Assembly (NCBI RefSeq): GCF_008831285.2
Contig: NC_045148.1
Location: 22,439,002-22,503,001 of the forward strand
Origin: Nymphaea colorata
Taxonomy: Eukaryota > Streptophyta > Magnoliopsida > Nymphaeales > Nymphaeaceae
DNA length: 64,000 nt
Direction of reading: 5' to 3'
The notes under the pieces were generated by a model. The model worked only from the letters and a program-made list of their open reading frames with translations, made no database searches and was not told the DNA's origin. Position 1 is the first letter of the stretch. Each line of letters begins with the position of its first letter. This document shows, in pieces, positions 35,981-47,830 of this stretch. The position numbers and the translations under genes were made by a program.

Positions 35981-36469
35981 CACATATTTATAAATGAATT
36001 TTAAATACAAATGCAAGATAACTCGATCCGTACTAAGCAATAAAAGCTGGTGTGTATCAATTGATGTACAGTATATCAATACGGCTGCTCATTTGACTTA
36101 AACTCAAATGATGCCAAGCTCTTTTGAATCTGTATTGTGCTCAGCAGCACTTTCAATTAACCACAGTTATCAGAATTAGTTTCCAGAATTGGCTTGTTTG
36201 AATTGAATGGGTAGCGGATTCAAGAATGTCACCCGAAATTTTGAAATTATTTTAAGAGTAGTTTCCTATATTTATTAAATTTTATATTTTTTCGTTCTTT
36301 TTTTTTAAAAATTTTAATCTTTTGTCAATTCATGGCCAATTCAATCGAATCGTTGGATAGGCTAATTCACTAAATCAGCAATATGGCCCATTCAATTCAA
36401 AAATTTGTTTATATGACATATACTACTTCTGACATAAAGTTGGTTAAGCTAATGCTGTTACAGTGTGTT

Positions 36470-36850
36470 TTCCTAACGGCGTGGTGTAGCATAACGGCTA
36501 ATGCCTAATATTTGCACACCAATCTGGTAACCAAGAAGAACAGAGAGATGAAAGCTCTTATAACATAATTTCCATTCAGTCTGTGGGCAGCTGTTAAGTG
36601 TTAAGCTATTAAGGCAGCCGAAGTGTTCACCCAGCATTCTGAAATCGGGCAGTTTTGATCTCAATATCAATACATATATCATAAGGGCGTGTAATTTAGT
36701 GGGCAGTGGAGCATATCAACGGTGCTTTCAAAATCATTATCTGCAGATGCATTCAGACAGAAAGAAAGATAAACGCTGCATTATATTACTTTTGCAAAAA
36801 GCAAATAAGTATTTCTTCTTGATTTCAGATGCTTCAAGTCGTTTCTTAAC
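36470..36850 (+). repeat. Third copy of the DUF26 3'-flank block
   Basis: Resembles 1420-1740 and 20570-20890 (GTGTAGCATA, CCAATCTGGTAAC, CATTCTGAAATCGGGCAGTT, TTTCAAAATCATTATCTGCAG). It marks the remains of another duplicated unit between copies D and E whose DUF26 gene is not seen here. Confidence 0.75.
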
Positions 36851-37974
36851 TCGCTCTTAAATCTGTAATCCCTTTATAAATAACTGAGAAGAGAGAATTC
36901 TTTCTTCAGTAGTTAAACTGCCTCTTCCTTCTCCCTTTTCTGCTATCTACTGTTGGGTTGCTCTGTTATTATCCTGTGCACCCAACTTGATCTCTCATAT
37001 TAGTGTTTGCTTATTTGGTTTGTCATATCCAGCATTGCAGCAAGATATTCTAACTGTAAATATATCTAAACCTTATCATGTAATCTTCAGTACTTCTTGT
37101 GGGTACTGTCATTGGATGTTTCGTACTAAGAAAAGGTTGCATTTGCTTATTACTCTTTGCAATTGATGGAGGTGGAGTCGACCTTAAATTTCAATGAAAG
37201 TGGAAGAGGACCTGAAAATGGGTTAAAAAAATTATTGGAGTCATTTGGATAATAGAAGAGTTATATACCATTTCATAAATCTGCCCCAAGAATTAAAGTG
37301 AACTCATGGTTTAAGGCATGCAGGTTCATCAAATAGTATGTAATTGTTCAATTAGTATAACAACTCCCTTAGGTCGAAGGGTGTGTATATATATAGATAC
37401 ACATCACACACACTTAAAACATAGATAATCACATCTTCAAGTGAAAAAAAGTTTTCTAAGCACATTCTCAAACAGGAAAGCTCAATCAAATCTCAGCTAG
37501 GCCGTTTTAACGTTTGAATTAACAGTAAAGAAAATAGAATTTAGGGTATGTCACAGCCACTATCCTGTCTAATCAATAAATGAGATGGCCCAGTCGCGAG
37601 TGGCGGCTAGGAAAGCTAAAGTCCACAAACTATTCCTTGAAAAATTTTCCAGATTGGGTAGAAGCAACAATTTCATCATTAAAATTCGTGCTTCACCAAC
37701 AAAAGCTCATTATTGTAGCCTTCGATAAAACGCATGTCCCCAGTTACCAATACAACATTGATTTATACGTTATATCTTTACACGAATCTGCTGGCTGCCA
37801 AATATTGTCCAATGGATTTTGTTTGTGGTTTTTTGTAGCTCAAAATAATCCCAATAAGTGCATTTGTGACGGTTTTTGTTTTATCAAGGTTTTTCAGGGG
37901 CATTAATGGAGTTTTTGCGATTTTTTGTGGTGTAAGATAGAAACACCATCCAACAATACTTAGTAGTCCACATA
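36851..37974 (+). other. Non-coding spacer before the LINE relic
   Basis: No gene recognised. 37530-37610 (AATAGAATTTAGGGTATGTCAC, then ATGGCCCA) resembles 34825-34880. The 108-codon frame at 37580-37906 shows no known domain. Confidence 0.4.
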
Positions 37975-39260
37975 TCCTGGTCTTATTTGCTGCAAGTGTT
38001 GGAGTGTATGAATTTTAGTAGATGATATATCAACTGGATCAAAGAGTTTCTTACCAAATCAGAGGCATCTCTCGTTGTCAATGGACATCGAGGGCCCTCC
38101 TTCATATTGCAATGCGAAGTTTGGCAAAGCTGCCCTTTATTCCATGCCTTGTTCAACATAGCAGAAGAAGGTTTAGCAGTCTTAATTAAAAGGGTGGTCG
38201 CAAGTGGGTTGCTTAACCTGATCAATGTGGATGACCTCTCATGTAATATTATTCAATATGCAGATGACTTGGTCCTTTTTGGTGAAGCAACTCCTCAACT
38301 GATGATGGTGGAAAAGGAGATCAACCGTATTCTCAAGAGATTTTTTTGGTGTGCGATAAACTTGTAGAATAAAAAACATATTGTGGCTTAAAAATATCTT
38401 ACTCTACCTTCTACTCGTGGAGGTTTAGGAATTCTAGATATCAGGAAAAAAAAAATGCTTCTCTTACTTTAAAGTGGTGTGCTTTTATCCAAGACTCCAA
38501 TTCAATTTATAGGATGGTCTTATAACACAAGTACAATTTGCAAAGTCTCTCTTTTTCTCTCAAATAGATGGAGTTTCCCATGTGATGAGATTGTTGATAT
38601 CTACCTTCATTAAGTGTAGTTCGAAGATAGTTTTCACGAAGCATTTTTCTTCATGGGCGCGAGATGGTGAAATGAGTTTCTTTGTACCTCGTGCTTACAA
38701 CTTGCTTCAACATCTAGGTGTTGATTGGTGCCCTCATAATCTCCTTTAGGCTGGGGGTCTTACTCGATGATCCAAAACTCTTGCATGACTTATTCTATTG
38801 GACTGCATTCAGGCTCAAAATAACCTCAAAAGGTTTGGTTTTCACCTTGCGAGCATGTGCCTATCATGCTGTCGTATCGAAGAAACTACCACTCAGCTGT
38901 TGTGGTTTTGTCGAGTGTCTCAAAATCTTTATGCGCTTACCTGGTCTATGCCTCCTATTGGAATCACAAACATATCTATGATTCAGTACCTAATTCATGG
39001 ACTACTTAGAGTGAGAAACAAAAAAAAAATAGCGTACCGTTTGGAGCATTTGATTGTTTACGTTTTGGTGTGTCATTTGGAACTCCATGAATGATATTAT
39101 TTCAAATAAAGAGGTTGTCTCAGTTCAACACATGACATCCTCCATTTTGTATGATGTCCATTTAACTTCTCTTATGGTATTGTCTTCAACTTTTTATAAG
39201 AATTAAAAACCGAGTCTTAGATGTAATCTCTTTACAAGGTTCAACATTTTGTTGGACTCG
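37975..39260 (+). pseudogene. 5'-truncated LINE (non-LTR) reverse transcriptase relic
   Basis: Fragments of a plant L1-type RT in several frames: WIKEFLTKSEASLVVNGHRG, then QSCPLFHALFNIAEEGL, then IQYADDLVLFGEA (YADD at 38257-38268), then STRGGLGILDIR, and a zinc-binding RT C-terminal block (GFHLASMCLSCCRIEETTTQ, about 38830-38900). The order and residues fit the LINE family. Many stops and frameshifts make it inactive, and the 5' half of the element is absent. The 3' end is only approximate. It lies in the D-E spacer. Confidence 0.8.
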
Positions 39261-40185
39261 TGTTAATGTTCTTCTCCTTTTTTTCCTCTCTCTCTCTCTC
39301 TTTATATATACATATATTGCATATTTATAGCCCAAGCTGACCACTGTTCAGCAACTTTGGATCATCCACTTGGACAGCTTAAGGCTTGTTTGGTAATAGT
39401 AATATATTTTTACTATCCAATGAATCTATCCACAAAGTAAATGCTATAATAAGTGTTCCATAAATATATTTTTTTTAGGAGAGTCATACAACATGAGTAA
39501 CATAATGCCAAAGAGCACATTAGGTTAATTTTTTTTTTTTCTAAAAGGATGTGTCAAGCACCCCTTATTCCCTTTGAGGATGAGAGGCAACGTCTTGACA
39601 GGTTGTACTAGTCTTACTTGTGGTATTACCACCCGAACATAGTAAAACTTTTTTGTAGAAACTTCTTGCCAGAAGTGTTGATCGTTTTTCAATTAATAGA
39701 TATAGCGTTGATGCTAAATTTCAATACTGGGGAAATGGAACTTGAAAATATGGTGAAAACCATTAACTTGCAGCCCTTGAGGAAAGGCATATCGGTTGCA
39801 TTCTTGGCCACTGGATATCCATAAAATAGAGATGAGCAAGTCAGCAAGTAAAAAGAAAAATTTACAATAAAATATGCATGAAGAAGAAATCTCAAGCGAG
39901 TCCCAACTTCCCTACAGAATTGGGGAGAATAAGTCCCCACAGAGGCTTTCATTGAAGTCCCAACTTCCTTATTAAATAACCATGCTCAAGGTAGTTCAAA
40001 GAATTTGAATGCCCCTTCATAAGTCTGTCAATAAATCTGCCAAGATAACAACATGACAGTCATCTTTTATGTGAGGGCCTTTCGAGATGCGTGGATTGGA
40101 ATTTTTGCCCTTTTGTAAATGAAGAGGCCAGAACTCCTGAGTGTCCTCCCCCCAGTCCCTGGCTAGCAAGGAGATGTAGCTAGAG
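39261..40185 (+). other. Spacer before copy E
   Basis: Nothing recognisable apart from short AT and CT runs at 39285-39320. The region before copy E lacks the conserved TATCGTTAAATAAG block of the other copies; only CTAGCAAGGAG near 40162 faintly recalls their leader. Confidence 0.4.
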
Positions 40186-41324
40186 ATGGTTTACTATGTA
40201 ATGGGGCTAATCAGGTTGAAGATTGGCTTCCTTCTCCTTCTCCACCATTCCCTCCATATCGACCGTGCAATGAGCAGCAATAACTATATCAGTAGCCTCT
40301 GCTTAGCAGCCAATTACACCACCCAAGGCTAGTTCGAATCGAACATGCACACAGCGTCTTTAATAACTTGATAAACGGTGCTCATCCCCTTGGTTTTGCC
40401 AAGGCCACTGCAGGTGAAGGATCGGAAAGGGTTTACGTTCTGGTTCAGTGCAGGGGCGACATTGATCAGGAGACCTGCAATGCATGCATCTCTACTTCCA
40501 CAGACCAAATCATCCATACATACTGCGGCACCTTATTGGATGCGATCGTATGGTATGAAAAATGCCAGCTCTGCTACTCCAACACGGATTTCTTTGGTCG
40601 CCTAAACGTAAAAAATTCTGGTAATTCATCTACTGGTCCCAAAGTAGATGATCCTAAAGCCTTGTATGACAAGTTGGCAAGCCTGCTGAAGAGTAAGCTC
40701 ACTTCCGAAGCGGCAAGAGAGCCTTCAATGATTGCAAGGAATGTTTAATAGCATCATCTCCCAGATTGAATCGACTTGCTATGGTGCGGAAGGATGTGAA
40801 ATTGTCACGGGAAGTGATTAACATTGTTTTTGTGCCCCTACTGTTTTGTAGGCACATTTTGTCTATTACTGGTATTCTTGTTTAAATTGCATGAACATAC
40901 AGATGTAATTTTGGATTGGCTTTCTTTGTTGATCTTCTGCAACCAATGAAGCTCTCCGCCATATAGGTAAAACTGTTGTCTATTCCCAGTAAATAATCCA
41001 AACAATGTTGTATTGGTCTAGGTATGGAGACTTTGGGGGGAAAACAAGGCTCTGCAAGTTGTGGATCAAATATTGGAAGGAACTTGTGACAACGATGAGA
41101 TATTAAGATGCATCCATATTGGCCTGCTATGTGTTCAAGAAGATGCATCAAGCAGGCCCAAAATGTCCAAGGTAGTTGTGATGCTGGAAACCAGCTCCTT
41201 GATCCTTCCATCCATTTTGCCTCCTGCCCCCCTTACCTGGAAAATCAGAAACCTTTCTTTGGGAGCACAAACGAGCTCCACTATATCAGGGACTGGTTCG
41301 GAGTTTGGTTCATCTCCTTCATGA
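40186..41324 (+). pseudogene. CRK copy E: DUF26 remnant joined to the last kinase exon
   Basis: ATG 40186 opens a signal peptide (KIGFLLLLHH-like) followed by a TAG near 40330 and a frameshift near 40360. The first DUF26 continues (CRGDIDQETCNAC, then WYEKCQLCYSNTDFFGRLN) to about 40700. About 25-30 codons of the second domain are deleted, leaving DCKECL and, in another frame, the ESTCYGAEGCEIVTGS end near 40810. Exons 2-6 are absent. After a TCTAG acceptor, exon 7 (41022-41324) codes WRLWGENKALQVVDQ and IGLLCVQEDASSRPKMSKVV, and is open to its stop. A large internal deletion produced this truncated relic. Its sequence is the most diverged of the array. Confidence 0.82.
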
Positions 41325-43977
41325 AGCTTTGAACTACTCACATGAGGTGGAAGTAGAGATTGTAATTTGTTCCCCACCTCTCAATGTATCATTTGAATTG
41401 TTCCTTTGGTGTATGAGCTTTGAACTTTTTGGTTAGTTTGTCGCAGATGTGTTTTTGTTTGTAATAGTTGTCAGGATGTGGATATGCCTCTATATGTACA
41501 TGAATTGTGTTTTAATGTTGTGCAGTACAATTTATAACTTCACAGTCCTCTGATGAAGAGATCAATGTATACCTTCTCATTCTCATAGGGAGTTTTGATC
41601 ATGTCAAGGTAATCTAGTGTCACCCTATAGTGTTCCAGAAAGACACATATTTATGTTTCAGTTCAATGAAATGAATACTTCCCTACCCAATCTTTTTTGA
41701 ATATTGACCACTAAGATGGGAAGCAAGTTTTTCACTTGACAGGAATTGGGTTCCTGTGCATTTGCCACAAGCTTGCATGTTTATGAATTCCATGTGAAAG
41801 TACATTGGACCTATATGTCAAAGGAAGCAGGAAAGCTAAGCAACACTTAATGAGTCAAGCCATCCAAGTCCATTGCAAAATAGTGATTAATTAGTTTTAC
41901 ATCTTTTGTTTGTTATGTGCCAGTATGACAAGAACATTGGTTTCCTCTTATTATGGTAAATGAGTGAAAGGGGGACCGTTATGTTTTATATTCGTACTTG
42001 ATGATTTTACAGTTAAACTTTGAAATGTATAAGCAAGTTACATGTCTCTTCTCACTCCTTGGAGGAGGGGGTGGAAGTTTACCTGTATATTAATCCTTGT
42101 TTTGCTAGCTAGCTAACAAGGTAAAGTACAGTGACTATTGCTCTTAAATTTTGTTTTGGAACTTGTTGTTTCTCTCGTGCAATAGCTGACTTCTTGTCAT
42201 CTTGTAAAGAAACTCGCAGACATCGTTTTAAGTGGTGATTGGACGTTGAAATGGTGATGGGTTGGACCTTTTTTATTTATCATTTTGTTGGATTTTCTGT
42301 TTTGAATTTAGGATGCATTTTTTAAGGGCATGTTTTATTCATCATTTGAAATCAGCAAAGATTAATTACTAGAATTTGCTCTAGCGAATTCTTGCTTTTC
42401 TTTCCTTCCTTTTACTTCTTTCCATTCGTTTTCAGTCTGGTTCAATTTTGTTGTTTTGTTTACAAACTTTCGTACCGTCTAATTTCTATGAGATTGTTAG
42501 TTTTGGTTAGATCTTTTCACAGATTTTCTTTTGTTTGGTTTATGAAATAAAATATTTAATATCATCTGCTGTTTCACTTGCTGATTCAATTGAATCAAAG
42601 AAGAGACACAATGCAGCTCAAAGGTTGATGATTTTAATTGTTAATATGTTCATCAATTAGTTTCTCATTTTGCATTCCTCTGGCACATGCAAATTTAGTG
42701 CTCCTATTACAAATATATGCACATGAATAAGCATTTTATGCTTAAGTTGGTCACAAAGAACTGTTTTTTCTTCTGGTGTTATGTTAATTTCTTTTTTTCC
42801 CAAACTAATTACTTATTTACTCTCTAGTCTCTGCTTTCAATTGAAATCATTCTGGGTGTATCTTGCAAGCAGGACATGTTCAGTGATTCATGTAAATTTG
42901 AAGTTCATTTCCTTCTTGTCAGCATTCTCCATTATGTTATTGTGTATTTCCCACATTAACTTATGACAGTCTTGTTCTTACTTTGTTTTTCTCTTTTGCA
43001 ACTAGGCTTTAAGTACATGATGTGCATCCAACATTCTAGCCATATATTGGTGCTGTTTGTAATGTTAAATTAATCGGTGGTGATCACAATGCCTCTCTGA
43101 CATGATAATACTGTGATTTGTTAGTGAGCTAAGAAAAAGTTGGCTTTGTTTGATTTAAGTGGTTTTTTATTAATAGCTACCGCTACTATTATTGCCGTTA
43201 TCACCTTTATTCAGCAATCTGACATGATTTTGAGCCGTTCAAGAATGACCCTGGCTGGAATTATACTTTATTTCATGGTACTGAAATCCTTGGATCCGAA
43301 TCAACCCTCTTTGAATCAATATGGATCCAATCCAGTAAGGGCACATGTCCTTTTTATTTTTAATTATTTTCAATATTCTGAACTTTTTATTTTTTCTCTT
43401 TTACCTTTTATCATAAACAATACAATTTTTAACTTTCTTTGATTCCAAATGATTCCTGTTTGTTTCAGCTAATCATTTGAATCTTTTGCTGACTGATTAG
43501 ATTTAGGAATAAATTTTAGCATCACTTCTTTTATTGACAACAGTTTTTGTTCCTCGTTGACTGTTTCTTAATTCTTCTGTCTTCTTTTATGCTATTTTAT
43601 TCAACTCTTTTCTTATGTCCTGCTTCAAAATCTTTTCGAAGCCTTTCTTAAGGTGAGGTCATTGATGTTTCTTCTGAACCAGTGTGACTTTTATTGTTCA
43701 AATATCTCAAGAGCATTTGACATATGTTTATTGTTGCTATTCCTTTTTCTCTTTTTATCATTAGACAAAATCATGTTCTGAAAGACTTTGCGATGGAAAG
43801 TAAAGTGTAGTGCAAGCAGATCTAGGTCTTGTGCCAAAAGATGCAAAGATTGATAAGTATGGTATCAGCTGTATATTTATGTTTCTTCTTGTTTATCTAG
43901 TCACCTCTAGAAAGTCATTTTTCAGCTATCATCTCTGTTATCAAATTTCGGGAATCAGTTGCATCAGAGCAGCAGGT
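41325..43977 (+). other. T-rich non-coding stretch
   Basis: No protein domain seen. The T-rich composition with interspersed TTTTGCAG/TAG-like ends resembles plant intron sequence, and a short exon-like piece at 43808-43858 (QADLGLVPKDAKIDK) is bounded by GTAG and GT. I cannot identify it or connect it to other exons. Confidence 0.35.
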
Positions 43978-44010
43978 TTGTATTCTTTCTACATGTGCCA
44001 CTGGGGAGAA

Positions 44011-44270
44011 CTGACACACGCTCAAAGTATGAAGGTGCCAGGACAAAGGAGGAGAACTAGACTCACAACTGGCAGGACACTGCCCTGACTTTCAAGCGGG
44101 AATGGGAAAAGAGAACCTAGGTTGCTCTCTTCAAGCAAAAAATTCAGTTGATGTTGCCCATGCTAGCCAGGGCCAGCAACTACATACCAACCGAGGAGGG
44201 TATTCCGGCACCAGTGGACCCAAGGAATGCCCTCAACCAGTCATTACAACACTTGTCTCCTAAGGAAAGG
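44011..44270 (+). repeat. Left arm of a ~260-bp inverted repeat (gypsy gag)
   Basis: About 80% identical by eye to the reverse complement of 47074-47329, for example GGACAAAGGAGGAGAACTAG and GTGGACCCAAGGAATGCCCT in both. It has stops in the Gag frame. Confidence 0.85.
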
Positions 44271-47073
44271 TGAGTATGTTTCAAGCACGGCCAGTGCTTC
44301 ACGTGCGGAGCCAAATGGGGGCGGCTACATGAGTGTAAGCAGCCAACGACCTGCTAGAAGAATCCAAACCAGTGGCTCTTCCGGAGTTGCCAAAGAAGAA
44401 GGGCAGAGGTGTGATTGTTACATCTTCCATCGCACAACCAGCCCTGTTAGACGCAAACTGCAGTGAGGACAACGCCTGCCAAGGAGACCCCAGCAATTGC
44501 AGTGAATGTAAAAGGATATGTCGGCACTGCTGGAGCAGTTTGGCTCGTTGAGGGTGGGTTTGCTCAAGCCATCTTGAGTCAGTAGGGGGCTCAAATGGGG
44601 GTAAACACAGGAGGGCCCTTTTGCGCTGCCTACAGACATTGGGAAAACAGGGTGCAGGGTCGACAGCTCCATGCAAGCCTGTTTATTCTCGTTTGATGGG
44701 GACCATGCGTTGAACTTGACACTTGACAGCCCTCAGCTAAGGCAACTCAGCAAGGATTCCTCCGACCTCCTTGAAAGAATCAGTAGGATCCTAGAGGAGG
44801 GTGGTGAAAGTGTGACCGTATATGACTTGGGAACCAACGGTCCCATCATGAATGCCTTGAGTTTTGAGAGAACCACCTTAGACCAAGGCAAGGGGGCAAA
44901 GTGTGAGGCGAACAGATGGGCCAAGACTGCTGAGCTGGCCAAAGAGGACGACTACCCACAGCTTAACAAACCATATCAATTAGGTTCAAGTAAGGGGAAG
45001 AGAAACAATTTAGATTTCAGCATATGCAGCCACCAAATTCTACCGGATCCACTGGAGTGCATCATGGGCTATGAAGGTGTTCAGGGTGGGATCAACCTCC
45101 TACACGCAGTCCCTATAATGCTGCCCTCCCTTAGAAGCATGAAGCAGCAGCCTAAGGGGGGTGGCTGGTATGTTCCCAGCCACAATCTATGGTGGATGAA
45201 CCTTTGGCAAGACTGCCAAAAGAACATCTGCAGGGTGTCACCCAAGCCACAGGATGCTGTAAAGAAAATCACAATGCCAAACACTTTCCCTCCATGTGGC
45301 GATCTGCCACTAGAAGGCATCACAGTGAAGGGCATGCTCGAATAGGTTCGATTTCGATGGGCCAAACCTAGACTGATCTACTCTTGTCCACAGCAGTGTA
45401 GAGAAGATCAACACCTCCATTCCCAAGGTGAAACAGCAAAGGGCCAGAACAGGCATGTGAGTCGCAAAGGGGACATCGGGAGCCTAACGACTGGGACCAG
45501 CAAGGACAACTGCGACCACGGGGGGACTACGTGAGCTGTGACAAAAATTTGGCTGAACTAGTTTCCCTGCCCTCCACATGAGCAGCAAGGTACTGTTTCA
45601 ATTTCTCAGACCAGCACACTAAGGAAAATGGCTGCACCATCCTTGGGTGTTGTATCAGGTGGTCCAATCCCACCCAAGACAATCGATTGAAGATGGCTAG
45701 CATGGGGCAAGAGCTGGAAAAAGATGGAGGCATGCCAATGTTCAGTCCTCCCACCAAAATTCCGTCAAAAGAGGACACAACCGGAGGGAGCAGGTTTCAT
45801 GAAGAACAAATGAAGCTGCCCCAAACAGAATCCAACAATATTCATTTTTGGCATCATCCGGAGGAACAACGCAGCCGCAGCAAGGGCAAGATTGTAGGAA
45901 ACCAAAACACAATGGCTGCGAAACTGCTCCTTCTTCCTTGGGATGCTGGTGGAAGGCAGCACCACTTGAGGAAGTGCTCGCCGTCAGGGTAACAGGTGAG
46001 ACTCAAGGAGCCTAAGAGTAGGCTCCATTTTAAGAGGGGTGCATCTGATGTGACCCAACCCTTGGCCAGCCAGGATGGCGGGGCAGCGACGATAATGCCG
46101 GTGCACAGAGGCATGGCTGCGAGGCTCATCACTATTGGCCCAGGAAAGGGCAGCCTCTTGCTTCATTTGCAAAGGGCCTCTCGGTTGCTAAGGAGGTTAA
46201 CATTGGGCCAACATCAGGCCGGGCATCAGTTTGATGCAAGCATCCAACCATGGGCAAGATACAGGCCTTGGGAGTTCAAGAACTTCAACCAGGACGGCCG
46301 ACGTCGGCCCAGGTGCATCCAAGAAGAACTCAGCCTTGTTTGGTTGAGTGAAACTCGTTCAACACCAGTCCTGGGTGGGAAACCTTCCTATTGTGATGCA
46401 GGACACAGACAAACCATATTGACATAGCCAAAATCTCTCCATGCGGGACACATCCTTGTGCATGGCGGGGCGTGACAGTGGGACACTACGTGAGACAAGC
46501 CTCCTAGACACGGGTCTGAAACAAGTACCACGGGGCGGGTTTTGGTAGTTTATAAATCTAAAGCCTGAACCAACACTTCCTTTTTGGGTTAGATCATTTG
46601 TAATGGGTCGGGCTTACTCCTGCCGGTTTTTGGTAAGACTTGGGACGAGACGACCAAATCAGCTGCACTAATGTTCTACCAAACCGGTTCGACTAGAAGG
46701 GCGCTCGCAGGAAGGCATCAGCCTCCTGTCCCCCGACGCTTCAACTTCTGGTGGACTGCAGGAGTTTTCAGGCAATTGGATGGCAGCTGTGATGATTTCT
46801 ACCAAAGAAGGTACGCCTCGGCACCAACGGTCTACCATCGCTAATCAGGTGAAGTGTTCAACTGTACCAACAACACACAGCGGCTGGAAAACATTGACTA
46901 CAGGGCGTCGGGCAAGCCGCGAAGGTCAGCAACAACCGGCGATCACGGAACAATGGCAGGGATCTCCGACGAATGGCACAGAAGGCCAGCAAGCTGCTGT
47001 CCTACCCTGCCCAACAGCATAAACCAACCGTCACTGAACCGGCAGAGCTCTAATGCAGCAGAACCTACATTTG

Positions 47074-47329
47074 CCTCTCCTTAGGAGTCAATGCCATAAT
47101 GACTGGCTGAGGGCATTCCTTGGGTCCACTGGTGGTGAAATGCCCTCCTCGGTTGGCATGCAGTCGCTGGCCGTGGCTAGCGTGGGCAACATCGACTGCA
47201 TTTTCTGCTTGAAAAGACCAACATGGGTTCTCTATCCCTGTTCCAGCTCGAAACCTGGGCAGTGTCTTGCCGGGCATGAGTCTAGTTCTCCTCCTTTGTC
47301 CTGACAACTTCATGCTTTGAGTGTGTCAG
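47074..47329 (-). repeat. Right arm of the inverted repeat (gypsy gag)
   Basis: Reverse-oriented counterpart of 44011-44270. Its frame on the - strand (47313 to 47068) is open for 82 codons. Homology stops just before the zinc knuckle position. Confidence 0.85.
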
Positions 47330-47830
47330 AGAAGCCACTGCATCACCACCCTCAAGTTATGCCCAAGGTTCAGTTCTCTCCAATGCTGGCCACATGGGAA
47401 TTTCAGCCTCCTGGTCCGGGTACTCTCCCGGGGCATTGCACGGGCTTGAACCCCCACTGCACGTTGGCCACCGTGGTCTGGTTCAACAAGGCCCGTAGTT
47501 GCTCCTCAAGGTGACACATAGTGATATTACACTCCTTTGCCCAAGATATATATCTGGTTATCGAGGTCGAATTGGAGCTGTCCTCCTCGGCGTGTGGCCA
47601 GAGTTTCCCCTTGGTCTCATTGTCCATCGACAGAGCACGTGTAGGGGAGCTCCCTGTTTGCAGCTGATCAGCCAAGAAAGGTCCGCAGACAAGGGATTGT
47701 CTAGATTGCCAAACCTCACCATGCTGCTCCCTGTCATGGCTTTCCACCGCAACAGAGCAAGATCAAGTGGCAACAGAGCAAGATCAAATGGCACTAGCCA
47801 GGCTAGGTTAGTTCAGAATTGAGGCATGTT

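Larger units (their letters stand above)
43978..47830 (+). mobile_element. Degraded Ty3/gypsy sequence, rearranged
   Basis: The + strand carries gypsy-Gag C-terminal sequence (VDPRNALNQSLQHLSPKER, then a zinc knuckle CFTCGAKWGRLHEC at about 44294-44335, the variant C-X2-C form of many plant gypsy Gags). A second copy of the pre-knuckle part lies on the - strand at 47074-47329 (ECPQPVIMALTPKERQM). Between them the DNA is GC-richer than its surroundings and holds frames of up to 224 codons (44671-45345) with no domain I recognise. A TATAAATC at 46551 within 46460-46700 may mark an LTR promoter. No RT, integrase, LTR pair or target duplication was found. Confidence 0.6.

Noticed and set aside
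39618-39824. Frame beginning with YYHPNIVKLF, recalling a kinase block
   Set aside because: The resemblance ends after a few residues and no other kinase motif follows.
43808-43858. Short exon-like piece (QADLGLVPKDAKIDK)
   Set aside because: Bounded by AG and GT, but too short to identify and without neighbouring exons.
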